This document shows, in pieces, positions 12,461 through 24,333 of a stretch of 64,000 nt of DNA; the first letter of the stretch is position 1, and every line of letters begins with the position of its first letter. Both the position numbers and the translations under genes were made by a program. The notes beneath the pieces were generated by a model. The model saw nothing but the letters and a program-made list of their open reading frames with translations, did not search any database and was not told the DNA's origin. Source of the stretch: Climacium dendroides (taxonomy: Eukaryota; Streptophyta; Bryopsida; Hypnales; Climaciaceae); assembly GCA_950106755.1 (NCBI GenBank), contig OX467084.1, positions 38,443,213 to 38,507,212 on the forward strand, given 5' to 3'.

Positions 12461-14320
12461 TTTTATTTAGGTAATTTTTTGCTGAAAAGCAATGATTTTT
12501 TTTTGGATAGGGAATCTGGGGCAAAATTTTCTTGCTGCTTAGTGGTTGAAATTGCCAATTTGCTATCAAATCTAGCACACTATTGTTCTATTCTAGATGA
12601 ATGTACATTATTTGGGATGAATAAATGAGATTTAATCTATAGATTGCAAGTTTCATTCACTTCCATAGATCTAAGTAAATTCATTCTTCTAGTGATTATT
12701 GCTTTCTACATTGCCTTAATTAAATGAAATGAAAAACCCTAGTTGAGCAATCAGATTGACATAACATTTTCCATCTTTAATTAGCAAACCCTCTTCTATC
12801 TTGTACACAACATTTGAGTATCCTTGCAATAAGGTAATCTAGCCTATAACAAGAAAAACTTACTTGTCCTAAACACCTAGGGAATGATTCATTGATGTCT
12901 TGCATCAACCCAAAATAGATTTTTTTCAATAGATGAGCACTACAAGAGAAAGAGGTGTTTTAAGCATTGTCCTATAGATAATAATCTAATAGACCATTAC
13001 TTATAGAGAATTTTTAGTAAATGCATCAAATATATATATGCAAAGGCAAAATTTTAACAATTTTAGTGAATGTAGGTTGTATATAATGTCTAAAGACATG
13101 CCAAGGTATGTAGCTAATCTTGTGGTATTGAAAAAGTAATTTAAAATTTAAACAATGATTGCATTAACATTTGAACCATAGTTGCATTTTGCTTCAATTT
13201 TTTAGGTAAAATGTGTAGTTCTTCACATCCTACAACTTTTGTGTTTAGAATTTCTTCACTCATTTTCGTTCTATGACTTTTAAAGATAAATCTACCTAAT
13301 GTTGATTCAATTTTGGTAGTCACTAGATGTCTAAAAATCATGATGGAGGTTGTTTATGAATGTTTTGACAATTAGACTAATGACCAATGATCTACTTATC
13401 AACATTATTTACTAAATTGAGATATATAGTGAAACTAATTTCCTTCTATATATAAAAAAGTACAACATTATTATTTTAAGTGGTTTTTGTAGCCCTTTTC
13501 AATTTTTTTATTAGAAGAAATATAAAATCATTTATAGGTCCTTGAATTTTGAGTCTACCTAGTCAAATAAAATACCTTTTGAAGGCGAGCATAAAATTTT
13601 AAAATTCATAATTTTTGCATGTAAAATCCAAATAAAGTGTTTTTTTTTGTGTGCACTAGAACCACTTTAGAAAGCTGAACATAATCAATATATTTAAAAA
13701 AAAAAAATTCACGTTCATTTTTTTTCAATGCCTTTTAAAAGGATCTAAGATCCCCTTTTGATTTCCAACAACATCCAACAAAAATATTTATTGTTTAATA
13801 AAAAGAATCATGCTTGAATCCTCATTAGGATAAGTTTAGGTGCTCTTGCCTTGGATGGTCCTATTTGCATTGCTTCCAACATCTTTACTAAATATAACAA
13901 AAGGGACACACAAAGATAGAAGATGCTAAATTTGCATCACTTCCAATACCTTAACCCATATAGGGATACAAATTTTGAGAGATGTAAGGTAAATCAACCC
14001 ACTACCACACAGATTTTCTATCTAGATACTTTGGTGAGAAGCTATTTATCAAAACCCATATTTTTAAAGATTGAAAAGTATGAGAGAAGTCAATTGCAAA
14101 AAGAATGAAGACATTCCAATAAGAAGTGAATTTTCTGTAATTTTTCAAAGCTAAAATCTTAAAGTATAAATAGACCTTAATTAAAGCATGGGCTGATGTG
14201 TCCACTCCCCAAGTGCCAGCATGGCCATCACAGAATCATACCTCTAATTGTGAGAGGATATTGAGTGACTTAAGAATTCTCCCCCTAGGCATCTTGAGGG
14301 GAATCATACCTACAATTGGG
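12461..14320. other. AT-rich intergenic, isolated CACTA-like terminus
   Basis: No gene seen. CACTACAAGAGAAA at 12939-12952 matches the 5' consensus of plant CACTA elements, but no opposite terminus was located, so an intact element is not supported. Confidence 0.35.
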
Positions 14321-14339
14321 GGGAGGATATTGAGACTTC

Positions 14340-14555
14340 ACAATTAACAATTGAAGGGGAGTGTTAAAGGGCTGCTAAGATTGTGATAATGGGTGGGCTG
14401 CTATCACAAAAGGAAAGGTATTGTAGGTGGCAGAATTGGGTGGATGGTGGTACGGGGCAGTTCTACCTTATATAAAGAGAGCTATGGAAAGATTCTTGAG
14501 AGTAAGAGCCAAACATTTTAAACTATAGTCTTCTACAATGAGTAGGGTCAACATA
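14340..14555 (+). mobile_element. possible solo or truncated copia-type LTR
   Basis: A purine-rich tract (AATTGAAGGGGAG) is followed at once by TGTTAAAGGG, the usual polypurine-tract/LTR junction of Ty1/copia elements. A TATA box (TTATATAAAG) lies about 105 bp into the putative LTR, as expected for U3. No internal coding region is attached. The 3' border is uncertain. It sits just beyond the 3' end of the TOC64 gene. Confidence 0.45.
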
Positions 14556-15099
14556 AAAGTCAGAACCTTTCATATCAGGTCCCCTTCGGGTAACCAAAGC
14601 CAGAACATTAGTGCTTCCCTGCCGAGTGCACAATCTGCTGAAAATTGCATTTCACAACTCCGACAAAGTATCTCATGACAAAAATGACAACAACTAAACC
14701 AAGAGTGCCTCACAATTGTTTCTCACATGCTTCCAAAACCAGCCAACTAACGAAACACTGAAGGCATACAAGCACGTTGTCATCACCGAGCGGAGAAAGC
14801 CCCAACTATCTACTTATCTATCCATCTATCTATTCAAGCTACTGCACGAGGCACATTTCCTATGAAAACCTCCTCAGAAACACAATTGGAGTACACCTCA
14901 CTCGTTCTGGACATACGTCGAGCTCTCTGTACTGTTTGAGAAAACAGTCGCTGACCCCCGATGTGATCAACACGTCTCAAAGGCAGATCGAAGAAGCTCA
15001 TGTAGTTCACAAGGCGTGATCTTGATCCGTTACAAAAAACTCGCCTCCATGTGGTTCATATCGTTGTGCAACCAATCAAAAAGCATAGACAATCGATCT
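14556..15099 (-). other. probable 3' UTR and flank of the TOC64 gene
   Basis: Base composition rises to the level of the neighbouring gene and falls back at the LTR-like sequence near 14550. No separate ORF is convincing. Confidence 0.35.
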
Positions 15100-18000
15100 T
15101 CAACCGAGGAGAAGCTTCTTTAGTCTGCTCAATGCTTCGATGGCTGTTTTGTTAGTGGGTTCTAAGACCAGGGCTTGCCTAAAGTCTGTCAAACCACAGC
15201 ACAACAACACAACATCAAGGCTTCAGTAGATCATTTGTTATGAGTATATGTTAATGGAAACGAAAGTAACTAGAAACACATGCCGCTAAAATGATGTGGG
15301 CATGGCTCATCTTATACAAAATGGCCAAATGGCCCAAAAGTGGACACTTCCATATTATAGAACTTGAAATAAATCTTTTAGGGAGGGGAACACAATGTAC
15401 CAAAATAGAAAGAAGAAACCATACCCTACAGTTTTGGACACTAGAAATCTGTGGCATTTACCATATTCGACTCTTAGTTTCCAAAAGGGGCTTTCTAATT
15501 TTAGTTTGGGAACTTAGGGGTTACTAAGTTCCAGGTTTAAGCTCAAACGGACGGGCTTGACCAAGACGACAGGAAGAGGAGAAGCTGTTTCTTACCATCG
15601 TTAGCTTCATTGTAGTATCCTAAAAACTCACGAGCTGTGCCTCTCCTTAAGTAAGCTTTAACACTCTGCAAACGAATCAGCCACATCATAAGACTGTGTA
15701 GTGATAACGAATATTACAAATCCTAATTAAATGCAAATTAGACCAATGGACATAGACCTATTTCATTACTGCAGATTAGCATACTGCACTCCATCACAAT
15801 TTCCCCAGGAATCATATTCGAAGACCTGAATATTCCATCCACTAACCTTCTTATCAAGGCCAAGCGCCTTAGTACAATCCGATTCAGCCTCTTGAAAGCT
15901 GCACAGTAGTGAAAAAACAATAAATGGAAAGTTACATAAAATAATTTCCAAAACGTCTAAACAATATTTGTTGGACAACAAAAAATAATAAATACATGTA
16001 TGTGGTGACCATGAATTATGAAATCACCTGCATAACTGAAGATATGCCATAGCCCGATTGTTGTAGTATGTGGCATTATTTCCATCCATCCGAATTGCAT
16101 CTGTGTAGTGACTAATGGCCTTCTTAAAATCTTTTCCCTTGAAAGAAGCATTGCCCTGCAACAAACCACATCTTTCTTGTAATGAACATTGAAACCTAGC
16201 CAAGAGAATACCAACGTGTAGGAAGGCAGGAGTCGCAGGACTACAACACCAAAGCGAATTGTTCGAAATACACACCCTACAAAATATAAGCGATTTCTGA
16301 GGGATCATGTCACCACACCTTCTCTTTGGCCAGCTCGGCAGCTTCAGTAGAGGACCGTTCAGAGACAGCCTTCACTTCTTCTTGAATGGTGGGATATAAA
16401 GCCAAGACCGAGTCCAAAAGAAATTTATCAGACCCCCGCTTAGCAAGCAGAGAAACGGCCACAGGAACATTATTGTATTCTCCAACAGGGATGTTTGCCT
16501 GCAAATCTCATCATTAGCCTTCATGAAATAGGCGGTGAGGAAAACAAAGAATCGGCTATTATCATACCACTCAAGAAATTAAACCCATATTATAAGAGCT
16601 GAAGTAAGTCATTTAGTGAGCTTCAAGGAAGGTAGAAAAATGTACGAATAGAAAGAAGAGATTGCCACAAATAAAATGCCAGACAAAAGGTGGGACCCTC
16701 CTCCAAAACTAGCCTATTTTGTGGTCGTGTTAGGCCCCTAAAAAGTTACTTCCAAAATGTAAGCTGGACCAGGAAAGGGTCTACCCTTCGTCTAATGTCT
16801 AACCGGCGGCGAAGATATCAAGCCTGCATTGTTAGACAGAAATTAAGATTTGGAAGTTACTATAATTGACAACTGGTTTCCAAAATGAACTTTCTATTTA
16901 TATCTTGGATAACAGAGTTTAGAGTCCACACAAACCCATAGAAGAGTGGTGTCCGCAAATATATCAAGACCATCCAGAAATCTCAGACTCCTCAGATGAC
17001 GACAAGTAGGGATCGGGCAAACGCACCTGACAGCAGCCTGACATTCCTGATACGCAAATAAGATCAAATGCCCTGTTTCGGAATTCTTCCAGTGCCTCTG
17101 CTTTGGTGTTCAGCTTGGGAGGTATGTCAGGGACAGTTGGCATAACCATCACTGTATCATTCTGTTGCACACAGCTTCAGCTATTTAGTTTCAAAAAGCA
17201 ACAAATTCCCTTCTCGCACAACTGCCAAACTCCATGAACTTGGCACTTGGCTACAAAATCTGCTTACCATCATAAATGAAGAAACCTTTCACAAGGTCAC
17301 ATTAGGAGGTATTTGCAATGGCTCATCGCAGCCACCCGACACATCTTTTGGCTATTAGCAGCTCTTAGCTTACAATCAGTCCCTAAGCTTCTCCAAACCA
17401 CCAATCAAACGACTTACCTTAAGGAGGTCGTTGATGGCAAAACGAGCCTCGTTTCTAATCTGCTGTACTAAAGACACCAGTTCTCCACTAGTCTCCAAAG
17501 CAGCTTGAGCACGAGCAGCTATGCCAGGACCGAGGTCAGGCTTTGCAGTGTTTAGCCATTCTTCATGGTTCTCCTTGAATTCCCATCTGTGCGCACCACT
17601 TGTCTATGATTAACTTCTCAAGTCAACAGACCAACACTAATGTCAAGGCATTCTCACCCTAAACACTGCATCACCCAATTAGTATTTAGAGCGCATGTAC
17701 ACCCACCTCTGAAGCAACTGCATAGCAGTTCGAAGAAGAGAAAGTGCTCCCACGGAAGATCCGTGGCTGATTTCCTTCTCCAAAACTTTCAGACTTGGCA
17801 CATTACGCCCCACAAACTCTCCTAGATTTACATGTTGAAGGACTTGCCCTGAAAAAAGCAACAGAAACCAAAATAAAATAAAATCTTAGCTAAGTGCAGG
17901 TAATGGTCCACACCAGAACTAAAAAGTAAACAAATCCCCAGGAAAGTACCCAAGCAAAGATAATAAACACTTCACTGATAGCCCACAATTGTAAAATAAG

Positions 18001-20928
18001 GTTGTAACTAAGAAAATCATTTGTATATACATAAAAGAACACAGGTACACAGAATGAACTACAATCCTAAGATTTCTCACTAAATCCCTTCAGGACTTTC
18101 GACATCAGCTCTGCAAAAGAAAAGGAACTTACGGCCGAGAAGCTTCTGGACTGATCGGATTACTGAACCCACAGTGTCTTCATTTGGAATTAAGGACAGC
18201 TTGAAGCAATCATCAGCAACAAGAATACGCCGAGGCTGTTTCACGTCCGAGAAAGGCAGCTGGAGTAAACAATGTCCCACTTGCCACAAAAATTTTGGGT
18301 CCCTTGCAAACCATCCTGCATACAAGGGTCAGTTCAGATTAGCAACCAAATCCTCCTCCTCAACTTTTTAAAGGCTTATGGTAATATTTCACAAATAGTG
18401 AGACGATAAAGGGTGATTACCAACAGTGTCAAAACTTTGTGCCATAGGAATCACCCCAGCAACTGAAATAGCAGCATGAGATGGACGAAATCCTAAAATG
18501 CCACAGTACGCTGCAGGTACTCGCACACTCCCTGCAGTATCCGTCCCTGTGTCAAACCAAAAACAACATGCCACTTAAAACATATACCAACACCTCATCC
18601 TCTAAAACATCTCGTTATTTTCTGTTCTGCTACACTGATTTGTCCTAATAGTGCGCGTGATAATAGGTCACACTATTTTGAATTAGTTTAGGGTGAAATA
18701 TTCCTGTATTGATCAAAATTTTGTGGTGACACTAATTTTCTAGGTGACGCTAAATTTCCCCCCTCACTAATAGGAGAAATCAGTGTAGTATTACAACGAT
18801 TAACACAACAATAGCATTTGGGAATAAGACAAATTCCATAAATCAACAGCGTCTACTGACCTAAAGAAAAATCCACACATTTCGCAGCCACTGCAACAGC
18901 TGATCCACTAGAAGACCCTCCCGGAATTCGTTTCGGTGCTGCTGGATTCACAGGCGTTCCGTAATGGTAATTCTCTCCATTAATGCTGCACAATCCACAT
19001 AGGACCACCTCAGAATGTGCGAAGTGACAAGCAGTGAATGGTAACCGACCAAAACTCCATAACTCCATGTACTAGTTCTTTTACATTACATCATCAATTG
19101 CTGATTGAAAGTAAGGTAGATGATATTAAAACCGTTAGGGACCTGATCCAGCCTCATGTTCTCAGCCCTGTTACCAACATCAACTCATACATTCATACAT
19201 TGAGTAGCCTTCAACTACCAAGTGGTGTAAACCTGACTTGGCTTCTTGTCTATGACTATCGATCTTTGGTGCCGAGATGGGGTTGTCTACTATCACTTAA
19301 AGTGGTCTACAGCCTCCCACTTTGAAATTGCATAAGAATTTCGAACATACTGATAAATTTGTTTCGTAACCTCAAACAGATTCAACTCTTGCGCACAGGA
19401 ATATCTCCATTACCCTCAAATCTCCCCCAAATCGCAATCCTACATATGCCAAAACGCTTGAACTCATGCAAATAGTATCTTCCAGCTGAGTAGCTGTACA
19501 ATTTTTCGTTAAGAACCAAGAGCATGCTGCTGCTATGAAAATGGTTAAAAGATGACCTGTATGCAAGCTCGTCCATGTGAAGTTTCCCAACGCACTTGGC
19601 GCCAGCCTCCACGAGAAGCTTCACGGCCGGGGCGGTGACTGTGGCAGGCTCGTGCGTCTCTGCCCACTCTGGATTCCCAAACCCGGTAACATAGCCTTCT
19701 ACATCGAATCTGATCCACCAAAATACAAACATCAGTGAAATCAATATTAAATGTCCCTATACAATTTGAACAGCATAGAATTGAAAGACCCTACAATGAC
19801 ACTACGAAAGATGAGATATCTCAACAAGGCACACCAAATGGGACGAGAGCTGCTCAGGGTACTACCATCCCATCAAATGTGCACCTATGGAAAAATTCTC
19901 TCCATAGAGAGTACACTGGGTGTCTCCTGAGCAGCACTCCACCCCATCAAATGACACAGTTCTCCACAGCACAATTCGCTATGATGAAAACATGAAATTT
20001 CACAAGAACAACCCAAGTCTCTACAATACACATAAGTTCAGTAACTTCATAGAATTTCTAACTAAGAAAATCCTTCATGCGCATTAAGAGGTAACAACAA
20101 TAAACCCTGAGGTACAGCACCCCCGCAACAAAAGATTCACACGACCTACATTGTTCTGCTATGGATGATCAGTAACAGAGGTGAAGTGCTGCTCAGGTGA
20201 CACCACTCAAAGAAATGAACACTTCTGGTACATTCTCTTCATATAAAATACGCTCGGACTCTCATGACAGCACTCACTCCAACGCATAATTCACTATCAA
20301 GGAAACATGAAATTTCAGATTAATGTCCGGCTCCTGTCTCTACAACCAACGTAATTTCGGAACATCTTAAAATTTCCTAACCCGAAAAATTCCTGACGAG
20401 CATTTGGTGACCAAATGTCATTGCTCTCCAGGGAATTGTGTAAAAAGGAAACGCGATATTTCAAATGAACGTCCGGCACCTGTCTCCACAATCCATCTAA
20501 GCTTAGACAAATCGTGCAAATTCTTCGACCAAAAGGCTTTTGATAAAGCATTACTTGGCCATCGGCAATAAACCCTGAGACTGTCAACAAAAAAGTCACT
20601 GGCCTGCTATGTATGATCATAGACGTCACCACTGCGAAGTGCAAGAGTGGATATGCTTGTCTTACATGTCCTTCACGGCGAAGGTGAGTCCCGAGAGGGG
20701 ATGCGGGGCGCTCGGTGGCGGTGGCGGCGGCGGCGGCAGCAACTCGAAGTAGTTTATGAAGGCGCCATTGTCCTTCTTGCTAGATAATTTGAGTGTGCGC
20801 CGGAGGATGAAGAAGCCCGCAATTCCGAGGCCCAGCAGCACCCCGATCGACCTCGCCACCACCGCGTCGCTCGGCATGTTGCGTCCGCTGCCGCGGAACA
20901 CACCTCGGAGGGATCGAAGAAGCTCCAC
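15100..20928 (-). CDS. TOC64: TOC64/OEP64 outer-envelope amidase-like TPR receptor
   Basis: 603 residues from 13 exons: 20666-20928, 19557-19709, 18861-18985, 18421-18546, 18133-18315, 17707-17848, 17418-17586, 17027-17161, 16319-16498, 16028-16155, 15847-15898, 15596-15665, 15100-15185. All introns are GT-AG and phases sum exactly. An N-terminal membrane anchor spans about residues 26-43, followed by a run of eight prolines (65-72). The amidase domain covers about 80-480 with the signature GGSSSGSA (161-168) and [11 protein letters not shown] (181-191). The C-terminal 110 residues form three TPRs with carboxylate-clamp-type residues (EKGNASF, YYNNRA, KAYLRRG). The family docks Hsp90/Hsp70-delivered preproteins at the chloroplast (OEP64) or mitochondrial (OM64) surface. 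Unusually, the full amidase triad is present: K86, S163, S187. The organelle cannot be settled from sequence alone. Confidence 0.93.
19070..19345. repeat. dispersed repeat in TOC64 intron 2
   Basis: Matches 26740-26935 in aminoacylase intron 1 in the same orientation. Shared landmarks in order are CCTGTTACCA, CAACTCAT or its variant, a CGATCTTTG block, AGTGGTCTACA and CCTCCCACTT. No coding potential. Probably a short interspersed element. Confidence 0.6.
19843..20640. repeat. tandem repeat in TOC64 intron 1
   Basis: Two or more diverged units of about 345 bp. Shared landmarks are GCTGCTCAGG, CATTCTCTCCAT or its variant CATTCTCTTCAT, GAAAACATGAAATTTCA, CTGTCTCTACAA and a CTTAAAATTTCCTAAC-like block, first at about 19843-20065, again at about 20190-20390. 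A third partial unit carries CCGGCACCTGTCTCCACAA near 20470. Confidence 0.55.
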
Positions 20929-22069
20929 GGTGGCTTCTACGGTTGACGACAGGTACCGTCAATTTATCACGAACAAAAGAAACCGGAAAAAATCCCAGAG
21001 AAGATCACTCACTCGTCACTATGGTTCCGAAAATTTTGTCAAGGAAAGAATGGAAAAGGAAGACTGATCGGATCATGTGCGAAAACTAACCCTAGCTTCT
21101 CACGAATCCCTTAATCTTCACAACACTAGCGATGTCAACTTCGAGGTTGAACACAACCCCGGCAATGCCGAATCCAAATTCCAGCCAAAGAAATTTCAAC
21201 AATCCGCAAGCGGAGGCGCTCCAGAGCAAGCATCTAATCCGCTACTTGATATGATCCCCCGAAGACGACGAATATCACCCACTCAATCCACGTCTAACAG
21301 AAAATCGGAAGGGCGAAGAGGAACTCGTTTCTATTGGGGACTCTGAAGCCGGCCGGCCACGACTCAAACGCTTCAAAGATAGCGAACAAGAAGAAAAAGC
21401 CACTCACACAGCTACCGGCTGAAAAATCAAAGAAAAATCACGCAAACGCCACCACCACGGTGTGGCGATTGCAGCCCTTCCAAAAAACTCTCGTACCTCA
21501 TGAAGAAGAAACAATAGCACAGCAGAACGAGAACATTAGGGTTTGGTTCTGAACAGTGTTGAGCTATCCGCCGTGCTATAGTAGCAAATGACCTGCTGCT
21601 TCGTCAACAGACTTCATCCTCTCCAGCGGTAGTAGGCCCAGACGCCCACTACCACCCCACCACAAGGCACTCGCTCGACGCTGAACGCTGTCTTCTCGGC
21701 ATGGCAGATTAAGAATGCGGTTATGCGAGTCGAAGACGATGAGAGCGGTGAATGCCAAGTCTGCCATCCAAGTGGCGTTGCAAGGAGCTTCCATAACTCG
21801 TCGCAGAATCTCACCAAGTGGCATCTCTCGAAATGATTCGCCAACTGGAATGGCATTTATTCCGTCTCATGCTGTGGCCACTTCAAAAGCGCAAGAAGCG
21901 TGTAAAGCGCAATCAAGCGCATCACCATCGTTCTTTTGGACCTCAAAGCTCAACATCCCGAATCATGGAAATTAGGTCTAGTCACGAAACTGTATCCAAA
22001 TCCTGCAGTTCGTTCCTTTGCAATCGAGCTGTGACCTCGTAACCTGCACTCTCCATCGCTTCGAGCTTC
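20929..22069. promoter_or_regulatory. divergent promoter region of TOC64 and the plastid symporter
   Basis: The 1,141 bases between the two start codons have no convincing ORF and must contain both promoters and 5' leaders, since the genes diverge from here. No clear TATA box was found close to either start. Confidence 0.55.
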
Positions 22070-23779
22070 TTGCAAAACGTCATGGCCATTGCGTTCTCCA
22101 TCCATAGCTCGTTTCGAGCTTCTCTCGTTTCTTCAAATTTGGGAGGAATTTCGAAACAAAAGCTGCGAAGTGAAGTTTCTGGGAATGCGGCGTTTGTGTT
22201 ATCAGCGGATAAGGATTTAGCGAAGGGAGATGGATTGGCATTTCGTTCCGATGAAGTTGCAGTAGTGAGAAAGCGGCTGTCATGTCGAGCTACGGCTATG
22301 GAGGGGGACAAGCCGCTGAGCTCGGTGGATGTGGAGAAGGAATTGCAACAGCCGCTCGTATCCGAAAACGATAAGGAGAATCAGCCGTTCGAATGGAACG
22401 CAGTGCTCTGGCCCTTCTTCTTCCCCGCGCTCGGAGGTTTACTCTTTGGCTACGACATCGGCGCGACTTCGGGCGCCGCCGTGTCCATCGTCTCCTCGCA
22501 GTTCAGCGGCACGGATTGGTACAACCTCACTTCTCTCCAAACAGGTTTAGTCGTCAGTGGCTCTCTCTACGGCGCTCTCTTCGGCTCCGTTCTCGCGTTT
22601 AACGTCGCGGATTTTCTCGGCCGGCGCAAGGAGCTCATCCTCGCTTCGTTATTGTACATCCTCGGCTCCTCCATCACCAGCTTCGCGCCCAACCTCCCGG
22701 TCGTCGTCGCCGGCCGGCTGATCTTCGGGCTCGCCATCGGCTTGTCCATGCACGCGGCGCCCATGTACATCGCGGAGACTTCCCCAAACCAGATTCGCGG
22801 CACGCTCATCTCACTAAAAGAAGCTTTCATCGTGGGCGGGATTTTGCTCGGCTACCTCGTGGGCAACAACCAAGTGGAAGCTCTAGGCGGATGGCGCGTC
22901 ATGTTCGGCTTCGGCGCTCCCATTGCAGCTCTCATGGGGTTAGGCATGTGGTGGCTGCCACCATCACCACGATACCTCCTTCTGCGAGCAATCCAAGGCA
23001 AAGACGAACCCCAGACCGCAAAACAAGAAGCCGCGAAGGCATTACAACGACTCCGCGGGGATTCCTGCAGACAGCAATTCGCAGTTGCAGAAATGGAACG
23101 GCAGTGGACTGCATTGCAAACCGGCGAAAGCGCCAACGTCTCCTTTGCCGAGCTTTTCCAAGGCGGGAATCTCAAGGCGCTTGTCGTGGGCGCGGGGCTG
23201 GTGTTCTTCCAGCAATTCACGGGGCAACCGAGCGTGCTCTACTACGCCGCACCCATTCTGCAATCTGCAGGATTCTCTGCAGCAGCTGATGCTACAAAAC
23301 TATCGGTTTTACTCGGATTCTTCAAGCTCATCATGACGGCTTTTGCGGTTTTCAATGTGGACAAGCTTGGGCGACGTCCGTTGCTTCTTGGTGGAGTAGC
23401 CGGGATTACTGTAAGTTTGGCTACTTTGGCAGCTTACTTCTCGTTTTTGCAGAGCTTTCCTTATCTTGCTGTGGGCTCCTTGTTGTTGTATGTGGGCTGC
23501 TACCAAATCTCCTTCGGTCCCATTGCGTGGCTGATGGTGTCGGAAATCTTTCCCTTGCGCACTCGAGGAAAGGCGCTCAGTGTGACCACGCTTGTGAACT
23601 TTGGATCGAATGCGGTGGTAGCGCTGGCGTTTGCGCCGCTGCAAGACCTCGTTGGGGAGAGCTACACGTTCGTGATCTTTGGGATTGTGAGCTTGGTGGC
23701 GCTGGGGTTTATCTTCACGAGTGTGCCGGAAACCAAGGGCTTGAGCTTGGAGCAGATCACGGCCAAGCTGGAAGAGTAA
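22070..23779 (+). CDS. plastidic sugar (xylose-type)/H+ symporter, MFS
   Basis: Intronless 569-residue major-facilitator protein with about 12 membrane helices from residue 112 onward. Signatures of the sugar-porter family are GRR at 184-186 (DFLGRRKEL), IAETSP then QIRGTLISLKE, the helix-7 motif QQFTGQPSVLYY near 380, LGRRPLLLGG, SEIFPLRTRG and PETKG near the C-terminus. The sequence closely follows the plant protein annotated as D-xylose-proton symporter-like 3, chloroplastic (Arabidopsis At5g59250 type), for example FFFPALGGLLFGYDIGATSG. The first 90 or so residues are Ser/Ala/Arg-rich and end in RKRLSCRA, consistent with a plastid transit peptide. The expected site is the plastid inner envelope; the sugar is inferred only. 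The start could be M1 or M5 (22082). The coding region is strikingly GC-rich compared with its surroundings and has no introns. Confidence 0.92.
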   Translation: MQNVMAIAFSIHSSFRASLVSSNLGGISKQKLRSEVSGNAAFVLSADKDLAKGDGLAFRSDEVAVVRKRLSCRATAMEGDKPLSSVDVEKELQQPLVSENDKENQPFEWNAVLWPFFFPALGGLLFGYDIGATSGAAVSIVSSQFSGTDWYNLTSLQTGLVVSGSLYGALFGSVLAFNVADFLGRRKELILASLLYILGSSITSFAPNLPVVVAGRLIFGLAIGLSMHAAPMYIAETSPNQIRGTLISLKEAFIVGGILLGYLVGNNQVEALGGWRVMFGFGAPIAALMGLGMWWLPPSPRYLLLRAIQGKDEPQTAKQEAAKALQRLRGDSCRQQFAVAEMERQWTALQTGESANVSFAELFQGGNLKALVVGAGLVFFQQFTGQPSVLYYAAPILQSAGFSAAADATKLSVLLGFFKLIMTAFAVFNVDKLGRRPLLLGGVAGITVSLATLAAYFSFLQSFPYLAVGSLLLYVGCYQISFGPIAWLMVSEIFPLRTRGKALSVTTLVNFGSNAVVALAFAPLQDLVGESYTFVIFGIVSLVALGFIFTSVPETKGLSLEQITAKLEE

Positions 23780-24333
23780 AGAAACCAATTTGTCGAATTC
23801 TTTTCGTTTAGAAATGATCTCTGTACATTCTTGTATCGTATTATATGGTGCGTCGAGATTGAACTTTGACGGGCCGGTGGTTGTGATATGAAATTTGCAA
23901 CATTTCGAGCATGGGTGCACTATCTGTTGACGAGTGGAATCATATGTTAGGTTCCAGGATCTTGTGGTGGTAGTTCTGAGATCCCTTTGGAAATTCTTGA
24001 ACGCTGCTAGTACAGTAAAAATTCTAGTATTACTTGATGTCAACATAACATTCTTGATAATTGAATGGCTCCTTCAAGAACACTAAGAGTTATTCTGAGG
24101 AAATCTCCGCCAAATCAGAGCAAATCAAGCAATATTAATGCTCTGGCATGTGAAAACAATGGTTCATCGATTTGAGGAGCTCTCATTTGTTCAAATTGAG
24201 CTCAACTTTCAACATGATATGGCTCTCTGAAGTTTCTGAAATTTTCACCCAACAATGCTGGAACACAGAATTCGTAAATGAACTAGACCTTACTGTACTG
24301 TACAGTACAGTACAGTGTCTGTCTATGATTTCC
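23780..24333. other. convergent 3' flank of the symporter and aminoacylase genes
   Basis: Both genes end here, 554 bp apart. It holds the two 3' UTRs and a perfect 20-bp palindrome at 24292-24311. No further coding signal. Confidence 0.5.
24292..24311. repeat. perfect 20-bp palindrome
   Basis: ACTGTACTGTACAGTACAGT is its own reverse complement and lies 23 bp past the aminoacylase stop codon, within its 3' UTR. It could form a hairpin in the transcript. Confidence 0.8.
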
